From Eubacteriaceae bacterium (lineage in GTDB: Bacteria > Bacillota > Clostridia > Eubacteriales > Anaerofustaceae), in assembly GCA_017551505.1 (NCBI GenBank), contig JAFZLL010000007.1:1-32347 (forward strand): 32,347 nucleotides of DNA. The letters are read 5' to 3'. Of this stretch, positions 31,001 through 32,347 are shown in pieces. The stretch's first letter is position 1, and the number at the start of each line of letters is the position of its first letter. The notes under the pieces are model-generated. The model did not search any database. It was not told where the DNA came from and saw only the letters and a list, made by a program, of their open reading frames with translations. The position numbers were made by a program, and so were the translations under genes.

Positions 31001-32347
31001 GTGGAAGGCACTGAGTACAAAACAAAAGAAGATGTTTTGAAAAGGGCACAAGAAGCTGTCGGCATTCCTTTGAAAAACATCGACAAGACGGGGCGACTCA
31101 GTACAGGAAAAGGTGCTATTGGAACGGTCCTTGAAGAGAGTTGGTTTGGCTATACTCCAAACAGCGAATCTGAGCCTGATTTTCCTGAGGCGGGCGTTGA
31201 GCTAAAAGCAACTCCTTATTTGAGAACCCATTCTGGAATACGTGCGAAGGAACGCCTGGTCTGTAATATCATCAATTACATGACGGAATATCAAAAAACG
31301 TTCAAGACTAGTGATTTTTGGCATAAGTGTGAGACTCTACTGATTATGTCCTATGAGCATAAGGAGGATGTTTCAAAAGGCGAGTATACGATTGACAAAG
31401 CGATTCTTTTTAGCTATCCGACAGAGGACCTGATAATCATTGAGCAGGACTGGCAGAAGATTATTAACAAGATACGGGCCGGCTTAGCGCATACGATAAC
31501 GGAAGGCGATACGCTTTATTTAGCGGCGTGTACAAAAGGTGTAAATGCATCTTCTGTTAGGCAACAACCTTTTAGTGATATCCCAACAAAGCAGAGAGCT
31601 TATTCGCTGAAATCCTCTTACATGACCAGGATACTGAACAGCTATATCTTTGGCTGTGAGGAAGATGAGCACATCATAAAAGACTGGCACGTACTTACTC
31701 ACAGTACATTTGAAGATTTCATCATAGAAAAGCTGAAGCCCCACTATGGGAAAACGGTTGCTCGCCTGTCTGTTTATTATGGGCTTATAACTGGAGCCAA
31801 AAATGCAAACGAACTTCTCTTATCAAAGATGCTTGGAATTGAAGGACGTGCTTCTCAAACAAACGAGTTTAAGAACGCCAATATCGTTCCGAAAACGATA
31901 CGTATTCAGAAAACCGGGACAATAAAAGAAAGCATGTCGTTCCCAACATTCAAGTTTACTGAAATCATCAAAGAGGATTGGGAAACTTCCGAGTTGCGGG
32001 ATATACTTGAGCCGACGAAGTTCATGTTTGTGATCTTCAAGGAGAATCAATCTGGTGAGTATGTATTTGAACGTGTAATGTTTTGGAATATGCCTGTTCA
32101 GGATCTTGAAGAAGTTCAAAGAGTATGGAACAGAACGGTGGCTGTTATCAAAGAGGGAGTCCAACTGAGCTTTGACGGAAAAGTAACACGAAACAATCTT
32201 CCAAAACAGAGCGAGAGCCGCGTTGCGCACGTCCGACCTCATGGAAGGGACTCTCATGATACATATCCTCTTCCAGATGGAAGGAGCATGACAAAGCAGT
32301 GTTTCTGGCTTAATAGAGAATATATTGAAGCAGTCGTAGGCGCAAAA
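31001..32347 (+). CDS. Sau3AI/MutH-family restriction endonuclease (partial, runs off end)
   Basis: 449 codons are present with no stop; Sau3AI itself is about 490 residues, so perhaps 40 are missing. It starts with GTG, with AGGGGGA 8 bases upstream and 15 bases after the previous stop. The N-terminal MutH-like catalytic core has D60 in EPDFPEAG and E67-x-K69 in GVELKATP. The C-terminal half (about 220-449) is the second, allosteric MutH-like domain of this group, ending in RVAHVRPHGRDSHDTYPLPD and TKQCFWLN. Sau3AI and LlaKR2I cut GATC and pair with a C5 methyltransferase, as here. Target GATC is inferred. Confidence 0.88.
   Translation, partial: MEGTEYKTKEDVLKRAQEAVGIPLKNIDKTGRLSTGKGAIGTVLEESWFGYTPNSESEPDFPEAGVELKATPYLRTHSGIRAKERLVCNIINYMTEYQKTFKTSDFWHKCETLLIMSYEHKEDVSKGEYTIDKAILFSYPTEDLIIIEQDWQKIINKIRAGLAHTITEGDTLYLAACTKGVNASSVRQQPFSDIPTKQRAYSLKSSYMTRILNSYIFGCEEDEHIIKDWHVLTHSTFEDFIIEKLKPHYGKTVARLSVYYGLITGAKNANELLLSKMLGIEGRASQTNEFKNANIVPKTIRIQKTGTIKESMSFPTFKFTEIIKEDWETSELRDILEPTKFMFVIFKENQSGEYVFERVMFWNMPVQDLEEVQRVWNRTVAVIKEGVQLSFDGKVTRNNLPKQSESRVAHVRPHGRDSHDTYPLPDGRSMTKQCFWLNREYIEAVVGAK

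Overview
The window looks like a chromosome segment of a low-to-moderate GC Gram-positive anaerobe of the Bacillota, most likely class Clostridia. The evidence is a compact division and cell-wall (dcw) cluster, a class B sortase, an IspH-ribosomal S1 fusion protein (a clostridial arrangement), strong AGGAGG-type ribosome binding sites, and TTGACA/TATAAT-type promoters, often with an extended -10. No sporulation genes follow ftsZ, which hints at a non-sporulating lineage. That is inference; genus cannot be read from this sequence.

Region 1 (about 340-12,500, + strand) is the dcw cluster: mraZ, rsmH, ftsL, a PASTA-type class B PBP, murF, mraY, murD, ftsW, murG, ftsQ, ftsZ. Most genes overlap or sit within 20 bases of each other. 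The exceptions are a 129-base gap before ftsQ and a separate promoter before ftsZ. murE, murC, murB and ftsA are absent. A 20-bp-stem bidirectional terminator ends the cluster.

Region 2 (12,531-15,342, - strand) is an ftsE-ftsX-M23 peptidase operon. The ABC-like FtsEX pair probably gates the secreted coiled-coil/LytM hydrolase. It is followed by about 800 bases with no intact gene but with one decayed reading frame. Region 3 (16,089-18,842, + strand) holds a class B sortase with an unusually long basic cytoplasmic tail, a 63-residue coiled-coil protein, and an HI0933-family flavoprotein.

Region 4 (about 18,990-24,190) is an A+T-richer accessory island lying between the flavoprotein and cmk. 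It carries a serine recombinase, a 145-base segment bounded by perfect 15-bp inverted repeats, two zinc-ribbon/one-TM proteins with large extracytoplasmic parts, and a DUF6273 protein whose N-terminal membrane anchor is cut off by an in-frame stop. A degenerate second copy of the recombinase leader and start lies at the far end as a direct repeat. The inverted-repeat segment contains a promoter that now points away from the zinc-ribbon gene, so it may be an invertible promoter switch.

Region 5 (24,189-27,960) returns to housekeeping: cmk-plsC-ispH/rpsA as an overlapping operon, a bidirectional terminator, and convergent trxA. The ispH-rpsA fusion has an in-frame Shine-Dalgarno plus ATG exactly at the domain junction.

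Region 6 (28,088-end) is a defence module behind a small protein resembling transposon TnpV proteins. It has one strong promoter and three closely spaced genes: a cytosine-C5 DNA methyltransferase of Sau3AI type, a protein combining a probable EVE/PUA-like modified-base reader with a PD-(D/E)XK nuclease, and a Sau3AI/MutH-family restriction endonuclease running off the window end. The middle gene, a second nuclease inside a restriction-modification operon, is the most interesting protein here. The inverted-repeat switch is the most interesting DNA structure.
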